Shown here: one piece after another, positions 12,101-24,762 of the stretch
How the letters are laid out: every line of letters starts with the position of its first letter
How positions within the stretch are numbered: the first letter of the stretch is position 1
DNA from: Inia geoffrensis
Taxonomy: Eukaryota; Chordata; Mammalia; Artiodactyla; Iniidae
Reading direction: 5' to 3'
DNA length: 64,000 nucleotides
Assembly (NCBI GenBank): GCA_036417435.1
Contig: CM070918.1
Location: 33,115,523 to 33,179,522 of the forward strand
The notes under the pieces: model-generated
Seen by the model: only the letters and a program-made list of their open reading frames with translations
Database searches by the model: none
What the model was told of the DNA's origin: nothing
Position numbers and translations under genes: made by a program

Positions 12101-14204
12101 GACCTGCAGCTACAGGGCATCTCCCCACTGGGTCAGGCCTCTGTGCTGACCTCCACTGTTACAAGCGGTGTTTTTCTTAGGAATTCTTGGCCCTGTTTAG
12201 TCTAGGCACTGTCCAGAAGCATTTATTTTACCTGATGGATGGCTCAATCCAGCCTGTCTCTTACCTTAATCTGACCTCAAAGATGGGAACTCTTTTGTTC
12301 TTAGTAAAAATGAAGACTAATTTTGACACTGTTTAGAATTACGTTCTTCTCAGTAGCAGTAGAGTTCATGTTGAATTTTTTGCTGTGAAACTTGTTATTG
12401 AAATGCTGTATTCTCACTTTCCTTTTTTCTTTTTTTTCCTGCTACTTTGTAACAAGGCTCACTTTATGGATATTTTTTTTTAAACAGGAAAAGGTGCCTC
12501 TTTTAAAGATGCCATTATTAAACCCATGAGACTCCTCAGTTTGAATGTTGCATCAAGGAAAATAGTTTCCTTGTGGTTATTGTGATGTGGTGGCATTCAA
12601 CATACTCCATTTACAGGTTAGGTTTTATAATATTTACAAGTCAGGTTCTGAGGATATTTTGAACAATTTAGTAACAATTAAGGGATAAATTGTTGAGTGG
12701 CCTAAAGGATATAAAGAATCCCTAGAACTCATCCAAAAATAATAGTTTCATATTAAAGTTTTGACTTTCTACTGTAGTAAGACATGTATCAATATTTTCC
12801 TCCTGTGTCTGGAAATTCTCGCCGGATTGTTCATGGGGTTGATTTGAGGTTCAAAAGTGTTAACACAGGCTAAGGCACTTAGTATAGTGCCTGACACATA
12901 GTAAGTGCTCACTGATGTTAGCTGTTATTAGCTGCTATGATGAGATGTTAGCTGCAGAGTCTTTTTCTGTCAGCCCCAATAGCCGGCACAGCCCTAGGCA
13001 CGCAGTATAGTATTTAGGTAGATGTTCAGTGACCGATTAATGTCTCTGACATTTGGAATTTCCTTCCACACTTGCAGTGTCAGAGCCAATTTTATGTCTT
13101 TTCTAAAATGATCTAAGTACCTGACATCCTTGGGTCCTTCACTTGGTTACTCACAGAAGCAACTGCATGAATTTTGGCCATTTCCATGTCTGCCTGTCTT
13201 CTCTGTTAGCTGCCAGGTAGAGCTCTGGTTTCAAATTCTTTGCAGTTAGAAGAGATAATAAATATTAACATTTCTAGTGCAATACTGGCCGCAGGAATAG
13301 GTAAATGTCACTGACTCAGCATCATGGCTGCTGGTCAATTCTGCCTTTAGGGAGACAGTTCTGGGAAGTGGGGTTGTGGCTTCCTATGAGGTAGAAGTTA
13401 GATTGTTATGTCTTATCCTAGTAGTTGGTACCAAGGGGATCTTATACGTCTTTTAAATTCTCTGGTTGTTGCACAAAGGGGCAAATCTGTGCAGCAGAAC
13501 GTTGGTGGAATGGACAGGCAGCTTCGTAAGTGGAGAAATGGCCTCTGTTTGGCTCATGAGTTCAGAGTCAAATTGCGGGTGGTTCATGAGTCATCTTAAA
13601 TACGCATTTAATCTAGACTTGTGGCCTGTTGGTGAGGCTGCTGCTTTTTTATGATCTCAAATGGCTTGTCCATGTCAAACCTTGCCTTATTTCTCTGTTT
13701 ACTTTGAATCAGGAAAATGTTCACGACCACATTTGGAATTCCTCGTCAAGTGTGTCTTCGGTCACATCACCCCTGGCTACCACCAGCACGTGACTGTTTA
13801 TTTTGGATGTCCTTTTCTGATGTTCAGCTAATTTAACCCACAATGAAGTTAATCCTTGCTTCTTTGGACGGGTACAGATTTACTTATTAGCTGCTTCCAG
13901 AGATACTTGCATTTTCATGCCAGTGAGTATATAATTCCACTGACTTTTGGACCCATCTACTCACATATGCAGTGGATGGCTTTTTAAAGTCAGGATTTAG
14001 ATAGAGCAAATCATAACTGTCCTGAGTTATCTGACGTCCCCTTGAAGGTTAAAAATGAACATGTATGGGACAAACATGGAGGAGTAGTGTTGAATATTCT
14101 GTTGGCCCATTTATTTTGCCTTCTTGTGCAAGAGAGAGAAGAAAATCAAGCTACTTTGGAATTAAAGTTTTTACCTCTTTCTCCATGTTTATAGCATTCT
14201 GACT
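12101..14204. other. Intronic stretch without recognised gene
   Basis: No exon was recognised. A MIR 3'-end remnant ('gtgcctgacacatagtaagt') lies at about 12860-12935. The rest appears to be unique intron just downstream of the conserved rs1421085 block. Confidence 0.55.
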
Positions 14205-14455
14205 AAAAGCATAGATGCCGCTTCCATATTACTACTTGGCTTTGAGTCCTGGCTCTGCTACTTACTAGTTGTGTAACCTTGGGCAGATTACTTAATTTCT
14301 TTTGACCTGTATCATTATCTGTCAAGTTAGGATAATTATAGTAAGTACAAGGAGGGTTGTTATGAAGGTCAGATGAGTTAATTTACATAAAGCATTTAGA
14401 ACCAAAGGAAATACATGGTAACTGCTATACAGTGTTAGCTATTATTTTTATTAGG
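14205..14455 (+). repeat. MIR element
   Basis: 'tcctggctctgctacttact' followed by 'gtgtaaccttgggcagatta' and a 3' half ending 'tgttagctattatt' is a well-preserved, nearly full-length MIR in the sense orientation. Confidence 0.88.
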
Positions 14456-15747
14456 AATTAGTAATTGCACAAATAAAAAAGATGAAGGTGTAAATCATTA
14501 AACAGGGTCATTTATCTATGGGACGTTTAGGCATTGTGTCTAGCCTTGCGGATTTATATTAGTTAAGGTAGGTTACCGCTGTAACAAAAATCATATCAAA
14601 ATACTGTATAATGGCTTGGACATAATAAAAATGTATTTCTTGCTGAGGTATTTCTATTGCTGATGTAACAGTAATGAGTAGGGAAACGGCTTAGTGGGAT
14701 GGCTTCCTGCATGCGTTCATTAAAGGTTGCAGGCTGGAGGAGGTTCTGCCATCTTCAGTACATTGCTTGTAAGGTCACCTGAGGTTATCTCCATTCTAGC
14801 CACTCAGAAGGGGAAGAGAACATGCAGAAAAGTGCTTAGGAGTTTTGTGGGGGCCAAACCCGGAAATGGCACTCATCACTTCCTTTCACGTTCTGTTGGC
14901 CAGAACTCAGCAGCTACCAGTCTCAGCCCCAGGGTTTTTCAGGGGTCTGTAAAAATGTCCAAGACTTGAAAAACATGCGTTGACTCCAAATTACAAACAT
15001 AAAATTGCAGAATTGAAATGAATATGTGTTTCATTCAGTGTTTATAAAAGGTAGCCTCTGTCAGCTCCATAAGTTGTTACATTTAGAATTCATCAAATGT
15101 TATTAAATTTGAGATTAATTTGTAAGTTGGATTTTCTGATTTCTCTAGAATTCCCAAGTATGCCCGATGATTGTTGAGATTATAGTCAATCATAAATGAG
15201 CTTCTCAAAGTCCAATGAATTCAAATGGAAAATGTTAAAAATCCCCTCATATTTTTCTATTGCAAAGAAACTTTAATGTGACATATGGGTACAACTTAAT
15301 ATGTTTATTTGGCTGTTGAGTTGGGGCCTTCAAAAGTATTAGTGATCATGGCTTAGATGATCTTAAAACAGTCCTGTTGTTGAGTCTTAGTGTATGGTAA
15401 CACATTTTAGTTGCTTTGAAAAGGTATGTGATGGGGTTGACTAAACACATCTTGCATTTTGAACACATGTTTTGCCCTTAGGCTCTTCTCTCCACCCCCT
15501 TCATTTCTAATACAATATTTGTTGCTGTGATATCTAAGAACATAAATTATACTGCATTTAATAACCCAGGTTCTTGGCCTTGGAGATGAAAGAGAGGAAA
15601 AGTGCCTTCTCTTTTTGCCAGTCATGTTTGAAGGCTAGGCTTAGATTGGTCTTCCTTTTGAGTCATCCCTGGCCTCTCGGACCATGGTTTCCTCTTCCTG
15701 AATTTTCCTGTTCTTCCAAAGTGAGGCACTTCTGAATGGGCATTTGA
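14456..15747. other. Intronic stretch without recognised gene
   Basis: No exon or confidently named repeat was seen. Confidence 0.5.
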
Positions 15748-15756
15748 GAGATGTAG

Positions 15757-16113
15757 GGTTTTTTTGTTTTTTTTTTTGTGGTACGCGGGCCTCTCACTGC
15801 TGTGGCCTCTCCCGTTGCGGAGCACAGGCTCCGGACGCGCAGGCTCAGCGGCCATGGCTCACGGGCCCAGCCACTCCGTGGCACGCGGGATCCTCCTGGA
15901 CCAGGGCACGAACCCGTGTCCCCTGCATCGGCAGGCGGACTCTCAACCACTGTGCCACCAGGGAAGCCCAGGTTTTTTTTTTTTTTAATACTTTTTTTTT
16001 CTTTTGGCTGTGCCACGTGGCTTACAGGGTCTTAGCTGCCCAGCTAGGGATCGAACCTGGGCCCCTGGCAGAGAGAGTGCTGAGTCCTAACCACTGGACT
16101 GCCAGGGGAGTGG
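15757..16113 (-). mobile_element. Older CHR-family SINE, split by a younger SINE
   Basis: The body lies at about 15991-16112 ('ggctgtgccacgtggcttac' to 'ccactggactgccaggg') in antisense. Its poly(A) tail (T-run on +) is interrupted by a second SINE at 15766-15969. A short duplication, gagatgtag, at 15748-15756 and 16114-16122 brackets the compound element. Confidence 0.82.
15766..15969 (-). mobile_element. CHR-type SINE, short form, nested
   Basis: A near-consensus copy from ggtacgcgggcctctcactg to ccaccagggaagccc, inserted into the T-run of the older SINE. Both sides are T-rich, so its own target duplication cannot be resolved. Confidence 0.93.
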
Positions 16114-16399
16114 GAGATGTAGTTTCAAAAACCACTTCTTATGATGGATCTTGTCATGGGTTATTTCGTTGCAGTAGCTTTCGGTTCTTGTTTTTTTGCT
16201 CAGTCCTGCCAATTGGAATTTGATTTGTTGATTACAAAACCAAAATGTCCAGAATAGCTCAGAAGAGACTTTGATGTAGGTTGGAGCTATGGTATGGACT
16301 TTCTTGAAAGGGCTAGGCAAAATAAGCAATAAGGCCGTTGCTTCTGATCAGACATTGCAGGGACCCCTGTGAGTGGAGCAGGGGGGAACTTCCCTCCAG

Positions 16400-17770
16400 G
16401 AAGGGAGTGGGAAGTGAACTCATATTTCTTGTTCCTCCTACAGTCTTCTCCACTTCAGTGGATGGCAATTTCATGCTTCCAGTTGCTCAGGCCAAAAATC
16501 TCAGAGACATCCATGACTCTCCTTTTTATATCCCATGTCTTATCTGTTAGCAAATTGTCTCCTCTGTCTTCAAAATGTGTTTAGAATCCAGCCACTTCTC
16601 ACAACCCCTACCTCTGCCATTCTTCTCCAGGCTACTGGCATCTCTCTCCTGGATCCTTGCCATGGCTTCCTAAGTAGTCTCCCTGCATCTTTCCTTGCCT
16701 CTCTGTGTGCAGCAACCAAAGCAAGTATTTAAAAAAAAAAATTCACATCACATCATTCCTCTGCTCAAACCTTTTTGTGGCTTCTCATAATGTTATAATT
16801 CAGCAGCTCCACTGCTAGTTACCCAAGATAAATGGAAATGTATGTCCGTACAAAACTCACGCGTGCAAGTTCATAGCAGCATCACTCATAATGCCAAAAA
16901 TGCCAATATGCCAAAAAGTGGAAACAACCCAAATGTCCATCAGTGATAAATGGGTAATCAAAATGTGGTATATCCATACAGTGGAATATTTGGCAGTAAA
17001 AAGATGAAGTACTGACACATGCTACAAATGGGTGAATTTTGAAAACATTATGCTAAGTGAAAGAAGCCAGTGACAAAAAGCCACATATTATATGATTTCA
17101 TATCCAGAATAAGCAAATCCATAGAGACAGAAAGTAGATTAGTGGTTGCCAGGGGCTGGAGAGAGAGGAATGAGGAGTGCCTGCTAATGGTACAGGGTTT
17201 CTTTTTGGTGTAATGAAAATATTCTGAAATTAAGCTGTGGTGATGATCGCATAACTCTGTGCATATACATTCTGAATTATAAACTCTAAAAGGGCAAATT
17301 ATATGGTATGTGAATTACATCTCAATGAAACTGCTATTAAAAAAAAAAAGAAAAACAACCACAAACCCTTCTGGCTTTCTGTATGATGTGTCCCCCTTTC
17401 ATTCTGTTGTTAGACAAGGCAACTGCTTCCTGCCTCAGGGCCTTTGTACTTGGTGGTTCTCTCTTAGAACTTTCTTCCCTCAGATATTTGCATGGCTGGT
17501 TACCTCACTTCCTTTTGGTCTCTATTTAAGCTTTACATTCTCAGGAGGCTTTCCCTGATTACCCTAAAATAGCACTGTCCATCTCATTGCCTGATGGCCT
17601 TCTTTATGCCTTTACCCTGTCTTATTTTTCTTGATGTCCTTATCATCATCTGATATAGTATATATTTTCTTGTTTGTTTTTTGTCTATCTTCCTCTGTTA
17701 GAATGTGAACTCCAGGAGACAGTGACTTTGCTTTTGTTCATTACTGTATCTGCAGCAATGTAGTTCAGAT
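16400..17770 (+). repeat. LINE-2 fragment, interrupted by LINE-1
   Basis: The left part (16400-16790) includes 'ctcaaacctttttgtggctt'. The right part (17370-17770) includes 'cctcagggcctttgtacttg', 'ggctttccctgattacccta' and 'gaatgtgaactccaggagac', the typical L2 3'-end order. A LINE-1 3' end lies between them. Confidence 0.78.
16791..17352 (+). mobile_element. LINE-1 3' end inserted in L2
   Basis: Carries 'aaaagtggaaacaacccaaa', 'tgtggtatatccatacagtg' and 'gtggttgccaggggctggag', then ends in an A-run at 17339-17350. This is an old L1 3' end in the sense orientation. Confidence 0.8.
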
Positions 17771-20204
17771 CTCTTTTCACCATTAGCATGAGAAAGAAAT
17801 GGATTTCTGTGGCAGTGTTTTGGGAATATACTATATTTGTACACTGAGTATTCAGTGTATCTATCTGGTACAGTGTTAGAAGTCAACAGCCTGGAAACAG
17901 TGTCTATGGGAAAGGTAATTTTGGGTCAGAGGGTGAAATGGAACTCCTCAAAGGTATTGTCAGATAACTCTTCCTATAGATTGGTAAGTTTTCCTACCTT
18001 CTTAAAAAATCATTTGCATTATGCTAATATATTACATAGAGTATGCTAATATATTACGTAGAGTATGCTAATTTTTGTAGCTGCCTTATGGGTTCAAGGC
18101 CTTTGGTTCTATTTGGTCTTAATTTCCTACCCCTCTGCTGTCTTTTCCAGAGGTGGAGAAAAAAGAAAAGAAAAGAATATATGTGTGTTTTAAAAAGCAA
18201 GTATTTAGTTTGAGAGGCCTTCCAAATTCCATATCTCCTATTCCTGTTTCCTTTTCGTACTTCCAAGCTTAGGTTAAAGGTATTGCCAGTAGCCCGAACT
18301 CTGCAACTTAAAAGACACAAGTCACTAGATGGCACTGAAGCATCGTTTCTTCACATAGCAGGGTCCTGGAACCCTTGTGTTATTGCTCCAGCCGACTGGC
18401 TTTCTAGGTGTCAGGGAAATTGTTTTATTGGTAGAGGGCATAGTGTAATATATTCATCTCCACCCCTAGGCAGCTATTTAATACCCTGAAACATGGCCCT
18501 CTTGTGGCCATGGCCTGTTAACTATGCTTATTTGGTGTAATAATTAGCAGAATTTCTCACTAACAGGGGTACTTACCAACACCTCACATCTTCCCTGTAC
18601 GTGATGGATTGTACATTCTGCGGGAAAAGTTGGGAAGGTCAAAGCTTAACCTCTTTCTAACAGGGCCACTTTCTGCACATTTGCTCAGAATCGGTTTATA
18701 TTAACTTGCTTTTGAACTTCTTCATACCGGAGGTGTGAGTAAGGTAAACATATTTGAGCTTTTATGTAATAGCCCAGTGACGGTTTGTAAACACAACACT
18801 GTTAATTTTCCAACTCTTAGAATGATAGGAAAATAAATGAATAGCTGCCTGAATGGTTGGATGACACTTGCTACCCAGACTGTGTGTGTTGGAAGTGTGT
18901 CATACGAACAGTGGGTCTGCCACAGACACCACATTTTAGGTTAAAATTGGAGACGAAAATTACACATGGGATTTTAATTTTTTCCATGGTTGTAAGTTAG
19001 GCCCCATTGAATTCTCTGCGGTTTTACAAGCCCTCTTAGGCTCCTAATATTTCCACACCAACAATTTTAACATTTACTTTAGGACATGGTTAGAATTAAC
19101 TGACAGAAGACCAAACAAGAGAAAATAGGTTTAAAGCAGGAAATACTTTAGTTGGACCAATAACTTACCACCTCTCTGACCTTAGGCAGATTGTTTACCT
19201 TCTCTGTGCTTTGGTTCTCTCATTTTTTAAAATTAACATGATGATACCCACCCTTTTGGTATCCTTTGCCAGGTAAAATGAAGTGAAAACTCCTCACAAT
19301 GCCTTTACTCATATTTGAAGCTCCAGAGAAATGTAAGATGTTGATATAATTCCTTAAGAAAGCTAAGAGGATTTTTCTTTGTTGATTCCCAAGATGAGTT
19401 GTGGAAATCTTAGAGCCTGGATTCACATAGCCTGGGGTCTCTGACTGCCGCATCTGTGCAGGTAATACCTATTTTCTATGCTCTGTCTGGCTTTGTTCCC
19501 AAGTTTTACTTACATTTTTAAAACTATGTATCAAGCACTTTCACTTAGTTGTTCTGCCCTTGTTTAAACCCACTTAATGTGTCTGCATTTAGTTGCAGGA
19601 AGCAGAAATCATGTAAGATAGGGAAATAGATTCCTTCAAAGTCGTTGAGAGGACCAGAGAAATGGAAGGCTGAACCTCTGGAGGTGGCCCTCTGAAACAG
19701 ACTGGCCTACCAGGTGGACTGCTGATCTGTCACACCCAAGAAGGCCAGGGATCAGGGAGCCATTGGATATCGGCTCAAAGCTACTGGCCAGATCCTGGAA
19801 TGCTGTTGCAGAAATCTTCAATGTTTCCACGACTGTGGAGCCTACAGAAAGAATCAAAACAGCCAGAAGATGGCCTCCATTTTACTTCTGCCTTCTAAAT
19901 CTCATACGGAGCCTTGTAGCTGGTAGAGCCATATCCTCATCTGGAACCCCTGGCTGCAAAGGGGAAATGTAGTGTTTAGCTTTCCATCCTCTGCAGCATA
20001 GGAGGGCACCATGATAGGAGATTGGAAGGCTGCTGAGTGCCAGTCCCTCATATCCATACCCCTCTCCCTCGGCACATTTTACCTCCCATTCATTTATAGC
20101 CTAGCACAGCAAGAAGTTTAGTAGGCCTTCGGTAGATGTGTTGTTAGTGACCTTGACTCCTTTATTTCTGTGTATGGTCCCACTTTTTTTACACTCTTTG
20201 GCAC
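17771..20204. other. Intronic stretch, mostly unrecognised
   Basis: No exon was recognised. It holds a 22-bp tandem duplication (18021-18072, listed separately) and a MIR 5' part at about 19150-19245 ('ctgaccttaggcagattgtt'). Confidence 0.5.
18021..18072. repeat. 22-bp tandem repeat, 2.4 copies
   Basis: Unit atgctaatatattacatagagt at 18021-18042 and 18043-18064 (one a/g difference), then a partial third copy atgctaat at 18065-18072. An exact octamer ATTTGCAT lies just before it at 18012-18019. Confidence 0.95.
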
Positions 20205-20600
20205 CAGATTAGGTTCCAGATTTACCTACCTCCATGTAGCTCTTGGTGCTTTTTCATTTCCATCACCATCTCCTTGTTCAAGCCCAGCTCATGTCTGTCT
20301 GTGCTTTTTAGTCTCCTTATCTGGCGCCCCAGCCTCTTGTCTTACATTCTTTTAACCAGACCGTATTATTAATAGATGAACGTTTAAAAAACAAAACAGC
20401 AAATAAAATAGCACACTTCCGTTGCGTTCCTGTCCCTCTCAGAAGCCTTTTTGTGGCTCCTCATTACATGTAGGGTAGACCAGCTGGCCTGACTTTCAGG
20501 ACCTTCCATAATCTGGGTACAAGCTATCATTCTAATGTCATCTTCCATTTTCCCCCTGTTGAAATGGAATTTTAGCCAAAAGGTCCAATTACTGATGTCT
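20205..20600 (+). repeat. LINE-2-like fragment
   Basis: 'agaagcctttttgtggctcc' and 'caggaccttccataatctgg' correspond to the L2 3' ORF/UTR region. It is diverged. Confidence 0.55.
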
Positions 20601-20766
20601 GAGCACCCTGTCCTTTACTAATTTTTCAGCTTTGCCAGCCTTAGTACCTGTATTTAATTTTCTACTTTCTTCTTCCCATTTGTTCATGCCCTTGGTCATG
20701 TTGGTGCGTATTTTTTTTATTTTTTATTTTGTCCTTTCTTCACACTTACATAGCACAGTTTACTTG

Positions 20767-20769
<3 letters not shown>

Positions 20770-20797
<28 letters not shown>
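20770..20797. repeat. Poly(T) tract
   Basis: 28 uninterrupted T, followed by another T-run at about 20839-20854. It may be a retroelement tail on the - strand, but no body was recognised beside it. Confidence 0.9.
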
Positions 20798-20800
<3 letters not shown>

Positions 20801-21442
20801 GGTATTGTTAGTTTTCTTTTTGTGACCATATATATCCTCTTTTTTTTTTTTTTCCATGTAGACAGTGTAAATATTTGTTATGGATTGACTGACTTGTTGA
20901 TTCTTCATGGTTTAGACATTTACTTGCCTGGGAAAAGGGGCATGGTGAAGGGTTAGTGCGGGGGCTGAAGCAATGCTCTAGCTGTGTGATTTTGTGCTTT
21001 TGATTTCCTGTGAAAGGACAAATTAACTATTTGCTTTGAGCAAGCTAATGCCGTGTTTTGTGGATTTAATGTTTGAAAAGGGCCCTTGGCTGGAAAGCCC
21101 TGGAGCTCTTTCTCCCTGTTTGCCAGGCTGGATGAGCTCCATGTCTATACCACTGCATGGCAGTTTGCTTAACAGGGGGTTGTGAAATAGCAATGGAATT
21201 TATCTGTGGTTTCTTGCCAGAGAGTAGGAGGAGGAAAGGATTTGGAGTAAATCAGACATGCAAATTAGCAAGGCCCATGGGCCTTAAGTAAATTGCACAA
21301 TAGAGTCCAAAGAAATTCAGTTTGTCTTCTTTCTGCGTTTTGTTTGTGCAGGGTGTGTGTGTGAAAAAGGCAGCTATTATATATATTTGTTCTAAGCCCC
21401 AAATTCTTAACTTACTGGCTTCAGGAGCCTTTTAGACTTATA

Positions 21443-21660
21443 TAGTCGTCCCTCAGTATCTGTGGGGGATTGGTTCCAGGGCCCCCTGCAGGTACCAAAA
21501 TCCAAGGATGCTCAAGTCTTTATATAAAATGGCGTAGGTTTTGTGTATAACCTCCAAATTTTGCTTTTTAGAACTTTCTGGAATTTTTTTCCCCCGAACG
21601 TTCTTGATCTGTGGTTGAATCTGCGGATGCAGAACCCATGGATATGGAGGGCTGACTTTA
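21443..21660. mobile_element. Tigger/MER2-like nonautonomous DNA transposon
   Basis: Terminal inverted repeats: gtcgtccctcagtatctgtg at the left and gatatggagggctgac at the right. The internal sequence 'ttggttccagggccccctgc' is typical of the MER2 group. TA-rich flanks suit a mariner-type insertion. Confidence 0.82.
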
Positions 21661-22479
21661 CTGCTAAAAATTATTGAAGACCCCAAAAAGCTTTTGTTTA
21701 CATGGGCTATATCGATTGATATTTACCATATTAGGAACTAAAATTGAAAAATATAGACCTTTATTAATTCATTAAAAATAGCAAAAAAAGTCCACCACAT
21801 GGTAATCTAAATAATATTTTAATGAAAAATATATATTTCCAATACAAAAAATTAGCAAGAAGAGTGGCATTGTTTTATATTTTTTCAAATCTCTTTAATG
21901 TCTAGCTTAACGGAAGCTGGCTTCTCATTAGGTGTATTTTGTTGCAGTGTGTTGGTTTGGCTGAAGTATATGAACAAAATCCAGCCTTACACAGACACTG
22001 ATGGAAAGGGGAGTATATTAACTGCTTCTTCAGCTATGAAATGTAAATATTCCTCTTTGATATTACAGCAAAATTCAACTAGTCATAGTTTCTTAAAGGT
22101 TATTTGCAGCGTCGAGTCTGAGACCGTATCAAGTATCTTTTCCTCCTCTGTTATATTGCCTGTTGATCTGTTTCACACCTTGGATGGATCTCTTACTCAT
22201 GCATGATTTTGTAACATCAGGCTTTAGTCAGCTGGAAAATTACTGGTTCACTAAACTATGCAGATCTTGTACATGTGGACACATTTCATTATACAACGTC
22301 AAAAGTCACATTCATTAATATCACCACTGATCTTATCAGAAAAGTCCTTAAGTATTAGGAGGTTGTCAAGGGCAAGGTGAGAAATACAGATTTCCAAAAT
22401 TTCCAATTTTTGCTTGAAAACTCAAATTTCATCATTGGCAGCAAATATGGCCAGTTGAAATGACAGGCTCACTTCATTA

Positions 22480-22749
22480 ATTTTTTAAAATTAATTAATT
22501 TATTTTTGGCTGCGTTGGGTCTTTGTTGCTGCGCGCCGGCTTTCTCTAGTTGGCGGCGAGCGGGGGCTACTCCTCGTTGCGGTGCACGGGCTTCTCACTG
22601 TGGTGGCTTCTCTTGTTGCGGAACACGGGCTCTAGGACGTGTGGGCTTAGTTGCTCCATGGCATGTGGGATCCTCCTGGACCAGGGTTCGAACCCGTGTC
22701 TCCTGCATTGGCAGGTGGATTCTTAACCACTGCGCCACGAGGGAAGTCC
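22480..22749 (-). mobile_element. CHR-family SINE, long form
   Basis: Antisense copy from an AATT-rich tail with 'tttttggctgcgttgggtct' to 'ccactgcgccacgagggaag'. The flanks ctcacttcatt (22469-22479) and ctcgcttcatt (22750-22760) form an 11-bp target duplication with one mismatch. Confidence 0.9.
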
Positions 22750-23329
22750 CTCGCTTCATTTATTTTTGAGAAAACGTTTGCCGGATTATAAAGTCTGAAT
22801 AACCATGTTTTGTTTGTCAGTCATTTTCTCAAGTAAAAGTGGTGTTCCATAAAAAAAGCGGATAGTTTATTAGTCCACGACTCAAATAATCACACAAGTA
22901 CTTTTCTTTGGACAACCATTTTACTTTGAAGTGCTTCTGTATACTTCCCATTTTGTCACACAGAATACTAAAAAGACAGCTTACTTCACATATGAGTTTT
23001 AGTAAAGTTAATATTTTTTTACTGCTTCATCAGGGGCATTCTCAAGTGAAACTAGCTCTCTTTTCTCTTTTTACTGAACTGCATGGTGTGAAGAATACAG
23101 TGATTACCAGTGCAGTTTGGTGCTCTTGGCTTGATTTGTGCTAAGGTACCTGCAGCATTACTCACCATTCTTTTGAACCATCTGTGCAAACGTCAACACA
23201 GTGAAAAAAGCAAATGATAGTATTATGAAAATAGTATTGATCTTGCAGATCTTTTGTTGAACCATTGCGCTAGAGCAGTTAGAAGATATGAATGATTAAA
23301 AATTCAAAGAACGGAATAAGAGTTTTATT

Positions 23330-23682
23330 GTTTTAAAATTTTATTTATTAATTTATTTTTGGCTGCGTTGGGTCTTCATTGCTGCACATGGGCTTCTCTC
23401 TAGTTGTGGCGAGTGGGGGGCTACTCGTCATTGTGGTGCACTGGCTTCTCATTGCGGTGGCTTCTCTTGTTGCGGAGCGCCGGCTCTAGGCGCGGGCTTC
23501 AGTAGTGGTGGCATGTGGGCTCCGTAGTTGTGGCTCATGGGCTCTAGGGTGTAGGCTTAGTAGTTGTGGCTCACGGGCTTAGTTGTTCCATGGCATGTGG
23601 GATCTTCCCGGACCAGGGCTCAAACCCGTGTCCCCTGCATTGGCAGGCGGATTCTCAACCACTGCGCCACCAGGGAAGCCCC
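23330..23682 (-). mobile_element. CHR-family SINE, long form, full length
   Basis: About 350 bp in antisense. It includes the extra internal section ('ctccgtagttgtggctcatg', 'ggcttagtagttgtggctca') absent from the short form, and ends ccaccagggaagcccc. Target duplication is weak. Confidence 0.9.
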
Positions 23683-24099
23683 ATTTTATGGGTTTTAGCT
23701 TCAAGGCTAATTTCTTCTCCACTCTGGAGCTTTGCCTGAGTGAGGCAATGCAGAGGAGAAAATTTCTCTTCTCTTCTGGGCTTGCTTTCAGCTGAGGGTT
23801 TAATTCCTGGAGCTTGAGTTTTTTGAGTTTAGGAAGCACAGGGAGATTCTCTATTTTCGGTGATTAGTAATGTTTACCTTAGATCAGTTGGTTGTGGTTT
23901 TTGTTGTTGTTAGAGAAAAATATATAATAAGTGCTATGTTTGAGATGACTGAAATCACCATAGGACTGCCTGTTTGGGACATTTTTGAGGCAAGGCTTCT
24001 CTAAAAAGAACCTGTTTTGGGCAACATCTGAAAATTATTTCAGTCAGTTGACCTCATTGACAAGCTTCTGATTGTTGTATTAGCTTGTTTGCTTCTTTC

Positions 24100-24305
24100 T
24101 TTTTTTTTTTTTTTTTTTTTAATACTTGGAAGGTAACCTTTCTGCTTCTTGAATTGCTATCAGGCTGTGAGATCTCGAAAATAGCATCATCCCATCGCTG
24201 GGGTGAATATAGCCTACACTGGAGACAGCAATGAACCGATCCTGTAATAGAAGAATCCCAATTTTCCAGTTTCTTTTTCTCCTTTTTTTTTTTTTTTTTT
24301 TTTTT
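24100..24305. repeat. Two poly(T) runs with spacer
   Basis: 21 T at 24100-24120 and 22 T at 24284-24305. The sequence between them was not recognised as a known repeat. Confidence 0.85.
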
Positions 24306-24762
24306 AACTTCTTGGGTGGTTGGGGCACATTATTGAGACAATTATTACATTTACTCAAGAGTTTGTCTTTTCTATTAAAAAAAAAATTCCGTCTAAGTGC
24401 CTCATGGTGAAGAGGAGGAGATTGTGTAACTGGAGTCTCCTCTTAACTGGTCTTTATTGTTGGAGAAGACTAGTTCCTTTGTGTTTCAGCTTGGCACACA
24501 GAAACACTTTTAATTTAACAGCCCAGCTCCTTTAATAGATCAATTCTCCATTGTGTTTTGAACTTGGTGCATTCCCAGGGTACTCTCTGAGCTATGGGCT
24601 TCTTTGGAGAAATTGGGGCGGGGGAATCAGGGAGGCTTAGTCATTTGGGGTATGATTTATAGTTTTATCCCAAGCTTCTTACTCATTACTGTTAGACAGG
24701 GTAGGTAATTAACGTATGTAAATGTCTGCTCTGTGTCTGATACTCTACTAGGTGTTCTGTCC

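Larger units (their letters stand above)
21395..23290. repeat. Probable ancient DNA-transposon relic (hAT-like), interrupted
   Basis: 'aattattgaagaccccaaaa' (21670) to 'gatatttaccatattaggaa', and later 'gaaaatagtattgatcttgc' (23227), follow the order of a mammal-wide hAT-type element as I remember it. It is interrupted by a Tigger/MER2-like element at 21443-21660 and a CHR SINE at 22480-22749. The family name is not confirmed and no intact transposase frame is present. Confidence 0.42.

Noticed and set aside
15663..16223. Open frames of 117 and 159 codons
   Set aside because: They run through two nested SINEs. The same peptides recur at other SINE copies.
24100..24700. Orthologue of another human FTO intron-1 SNP (rs17817449)
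   Set aside because: The expected position by distance is near here, but I do not recall its flanks well enough to place it.
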